Assembly (NCBI GenBank): GCA_040755415.1 | Contig: JBFMAZ010000016.1 | Span: 1 to 7,224 of the forward strand | Origin: QYQD01 sp040755415 | GTDB lineage: Bacteria; Desulfobacterota; QYQD01 | Reading direction: 5' to 3' | DNA length: 7,224 nt | Translations under genes and position numbers: made by a program | In this document: positions 6,701 to 7,224 of the stretch, piece by piece | Numbering within the stretch: position 1 is the stretch's first letter | How the letters are laid out: each line of letters starts with the position of its first letter | Notes under the pieces: model-generated | The model's input: only the letters and a program-made list of their open reading frames with translations | The model's database searches: none | What the model was told of the DNA's origin: nothing

Positions 6701-6903
6701 TCTTCAACGGTCTCTTGATTCAGGGAATTGCCTGTGAGTATTTTTACTTCGGAAAGCTCGCCGAGCCTTTCGGCTATCTGATAAAACCCTGAAAGATAGA
6801 GATACCCTACAGCGAATTTGACTCTCTCAGAGCTTCCGAGAATGGAATTAATTTCATCCCTGAGCTTTATGTTGCGGTTGTCTATGATATCTGAGTAAGG
6901 CAT
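3754..6903 (-). CDS. PLD-nuclease/SNF2-like SF2 helicase fusion
   Basis: 1049 residues. Residues 1-~200 form a phospholipase-D-type domain with one HKD-like motif: HPLHAKAYIF (H145, K147) then IVGSSNLTISG (N173) and NTEL (E184). The helicase core follows: Q-like LYSFQKAA (263-270); Walker A DVVGLGKT (K294); motif II LIDESHH (D363-E-S-H366); TAT (392-394); motif IV LLIFSEYADT (660-669); motif V ATDVMSEGYNLQ (720-731); motif VI QRAGRIDRIG (750-759). About 265 mostly helical, charged residues separate the two RecA halves, and ~250 helical residues follow. SNF2-like SF2 enzymes translocate on duplex DNA and the PLD domain would cut DNA. All ATPase motifs are intact. The final Asp of HxK(x4)D is replaced by K152, which is common in this PLD branch. 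Single-HKD proteins usually dimerise. The start ATG 6903 has GAGGT 4 nt upstream. It is the first gene of the operon; PLD-helicase fusions are frequent in restriction and defence loci. Confidence 0.92.
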   Translation of the reverse strand: MPYSDIIDNRNIKLRDEINSILGSSERVKFAVGYLYLSGFYQIAERLGELSEVKILTGNSLNQETVEELAQSLAGFDELEEAYNSKRVQRKSEKGKVKTEVADAIVKNLQALPHSIERETNIKRLSELIKGGKVQVKIYTKHPLHAKAYIFKYKKETADAARAEGISIVGSSNLTISGFHHNTELNTYVRGQNNYEELNKWFDELWNEAVPFEDALVERLDESWALRTVNPYDIYILTLYHLVKGNLERQASTIWNWDGMPPLYSFQKAAIMQAYQTLHKFNGVFISDVVGLGKTFIGAGLLRHLKKRALIISPPGLMDMWKEFKEKFQIDAEVISRGMLYRGIYDSESPLKQYENREIVLIDESHHFRNTKSKRYQELQPFLADKQAILMTATPQNTSVWNIYNQIKLFHQTEENIFPVEGETHLRNLFKKAEEGNFHIKELLKHILIRRTRSHIKKFYSSDIEELEFPERRLETISYNINETYHHLYENIKAMLRKLSFARYNLWEYVQDEKKYIAPYSDLQKVITTLKVFHKINLFKRLESSIYAFRMTVNNLLDIYQKFYKIIEEKGIVPAGEKAADAIYRHELDDIWDEIEEITRDYKAEDFSIGRLREDMLSDIAVLKGIKKDLDTIPEDKDRKYDRLEEIIADIKAKNPDEKLLIFSEYADTVNYLYGRLQDKFPNVDCATSDTGAEVPKKVMYFSPRANNYHGPKQIDIMIATDVMSEGYNLQDCAIVINYDLHWNPVRLIQRAGRIDRIGSEAEDIHIKNFLPIDKIEREINLKRALKRRIDEIHKYIGEDSKILDESERLNKDAMYCIYEQRDLDEVEKDEDTGFSFDEAENLIKQLERDRPEYMAIIKKMQLGLRSARAMKNHKGTYAFFRAGDAAKLFINTPEAGIIDDFSEVINELRCEKVCREEEINESQKERYFHDLNELRAIFKEAVNREGLKLKPHAEVLRAKKRLQMMVGLFTGDEVRENVEKLDRILNEYFPHHLIPLLKRLNKGKSTDEQYFHELIDIYNREKLGEIVGKNQREEAKRQIEFICGEVLI

Positions 6904-6929
6904 TTTACCTCGATAATTATGAGCGGTTT

Positions 6930-7064
6930 TTAATTTTTCCCATGCTTATCTGCTATTTTCCCCTCAATCACCCTAGCCAGTTTAGGATAACGGCGGAATA
7001 AATAGTTTCCGGCCTCTTTTATAGCGCCTTCATTGAGGGTTGTATATCTGACACACCAACCTCT
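6930..7064 (-). pseudogene. Orphan coding-like fragment without a start codon
   Basis: After an in-frame TAG (7067-7065) 44 codons remain open to TAA at 6932-6930. They read RGWCVRYTTLNEGAIKEAGN then YLFRRYPKLARVIEGKIADK HGKN. The composition is protein-like (amphipathic, basic), yet there is no ATG, and the only GTG lies late and lacks a ribosome site. Another frame just upstream (TTG 7111 to TAA 7019, with VNGVLFKNREVGVSDIQPS) overlaps it and also looks coding-like, so a frameshifted remnant of one small gene is possible. I do not recognise the family. It ends 26 nt before the helicase start. Confidence 0.3.
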
Positions 7065-7084
7065 CTATTTTTAAACAAAACACC

Positions 7085-7112
7085 GTTCACGTAAATTGTG
7101 ATTAACGTCAAC
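7085..7112 (-). promoter_or_regulatory. Imperfect palindrome upstream of the operon, candidate operator
   Basis: GTTCACGT (7085-7092) and ACGTCAAC (7105-7112) are inverted arms with one mismatch around 12 nt; inner positions keep partial symmetry (10 of 14 positions in each half). It lies about 20 nt downstream (in transcription direction) of a TATAAT box, where a repressor could block transcription. Confidence 0.35.
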
Positions 7113-7133
7113 TATTTTTCCCGTTCAACGACA

Positions 7134-7139
7134 ATTATA
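7134..7139 (-). promoter_or_regulatory. TATAAT -10 box candidate for the operon
   Basis: A perfect TATAAT is read on the minus strand, about 230 nt before the helicase ATG. No recognisable -35 hexamer is at 16-18 nt, so use would need an activator or UP-like A-tract (AAAAAAA lies just upstream). Confidence 0.3.
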
Positions 7140-7224
7140 ATTCCCGTTTTTTTATGTTGAGTCTGATAGCTTTTCGAATGTTCCTTTCATTCAGTTTTCA
7201 AACCTCCAGTTCATTGTGCTTGTG

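Larger units (their letters stand above)
6904..7224 (-). other. Leader region upstream of the operon, no complete gene
   Basis: About 320 bp, AT-rich. It contains the helicase ribosome binding site (GAGGT, next to 6903), an orphan coding-like fragment, an imperfect palindrome, a TATAAT box and a direct repeat (CCGTTCACG at 7083 and CCGTTCAACG at 7121). At the extreme right a short frame (HKHNELEV, stop TGA at 7200-7198) may be the C-terminal end of an upstream minus-strand gene, but 8 codons prove nothing. Confidence 0.5.

Noticed and set aside
7134..7153. T-run at 7147-7153 as a plus-strand terminator
   Set aside because: No G+C-rich hairpin precedes it and no plus-strand gene ends there.
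7154..7224. Plus-strand frame MLSLIAFRMFLSFSF running off the right edge, signal-peptide-like
   Set aside because: No ribosome binding site (only a T-run before the ATG), and hydrophobic composition is expected when AT-rich DNA is read in this way.
1..7224. CRISPR array, tRNA, rRNA, insertion sequence or integron attC
   Set aside because: No regularly spaced repeats, no cloverleaf or rRNA-like segment, no transposase frame, and no complete core-site pair were seen on either strand.

Overview
This is a bacterial window in which every supported gene lies on the minus strand, so it is best read from right to left. The organism cannot be fixed. The YycJ-like hydrolase, the antitoxin/ParE pair and the stand-alone nucleotidyltransferase remnant form a mix common in environmental Gram-negative anaerobes and candidate phyla, but this is only a loose impression. 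The left-end hydrolase is visibly richer in G+C than the large right-hand operon, which would fit a chromosomal backbone next to acquired accessory DNA.

Right part (7224 to 1754): about 320 bp of leader with a TATAAT box, an imperfect palindrome and an orphan coding-like fragment. It precedes a three-gene operon: (1) a 1049-residue protein joining an N-terminal phospholipase-D-type nuclease domain to an SNF2-like SF2 helicase; (2) a 288-residue protein with a C-terminal ComF-like phosphoribosyltransferase domain and a non-annotatable N-terminal half; (3) a 341-residue DprA/Smf-like protein without the usual C-terminal winged helix, ending in a tail with a perfect sliding-clamp-binding pentapeptide (QLSLF). 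Genes 2 and 3 are 12 nt apart and in the same frame. The set reads as a compact DNA-recognition, remodelling and nucleotide-chemistry module, most plausibly an anti-phage or anti-plasmid system. That role is inferred from domains and gene order, not demonstrated.

Middle part (1753 to 979): a decayed stand-alone nucleotidyltransferase gene. Its start and C-terminal half survive, but the catalytic middle is deleted and the two parts are in different frames. Short repeats in the same order flank it.

Left part (978 to 1): a type II toxin-antitoxin pair (a PF09720-like antitoxin, then a RelE/ParE toxin) directly followed, 26 nt later, by the 5' part of a YycJ/WalJ-like metallo-beta-lactamase-fold hydrolase. 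It starts at TTG behind a strong GGAGG and runs off the left edge.

The most interesting signals are the three-gene system itself, the clamp motif in the DprA-like tail, and a dnaX-type A AAA AAG heptamer placed so that a -1 shift would terminate just before that clamp motif.
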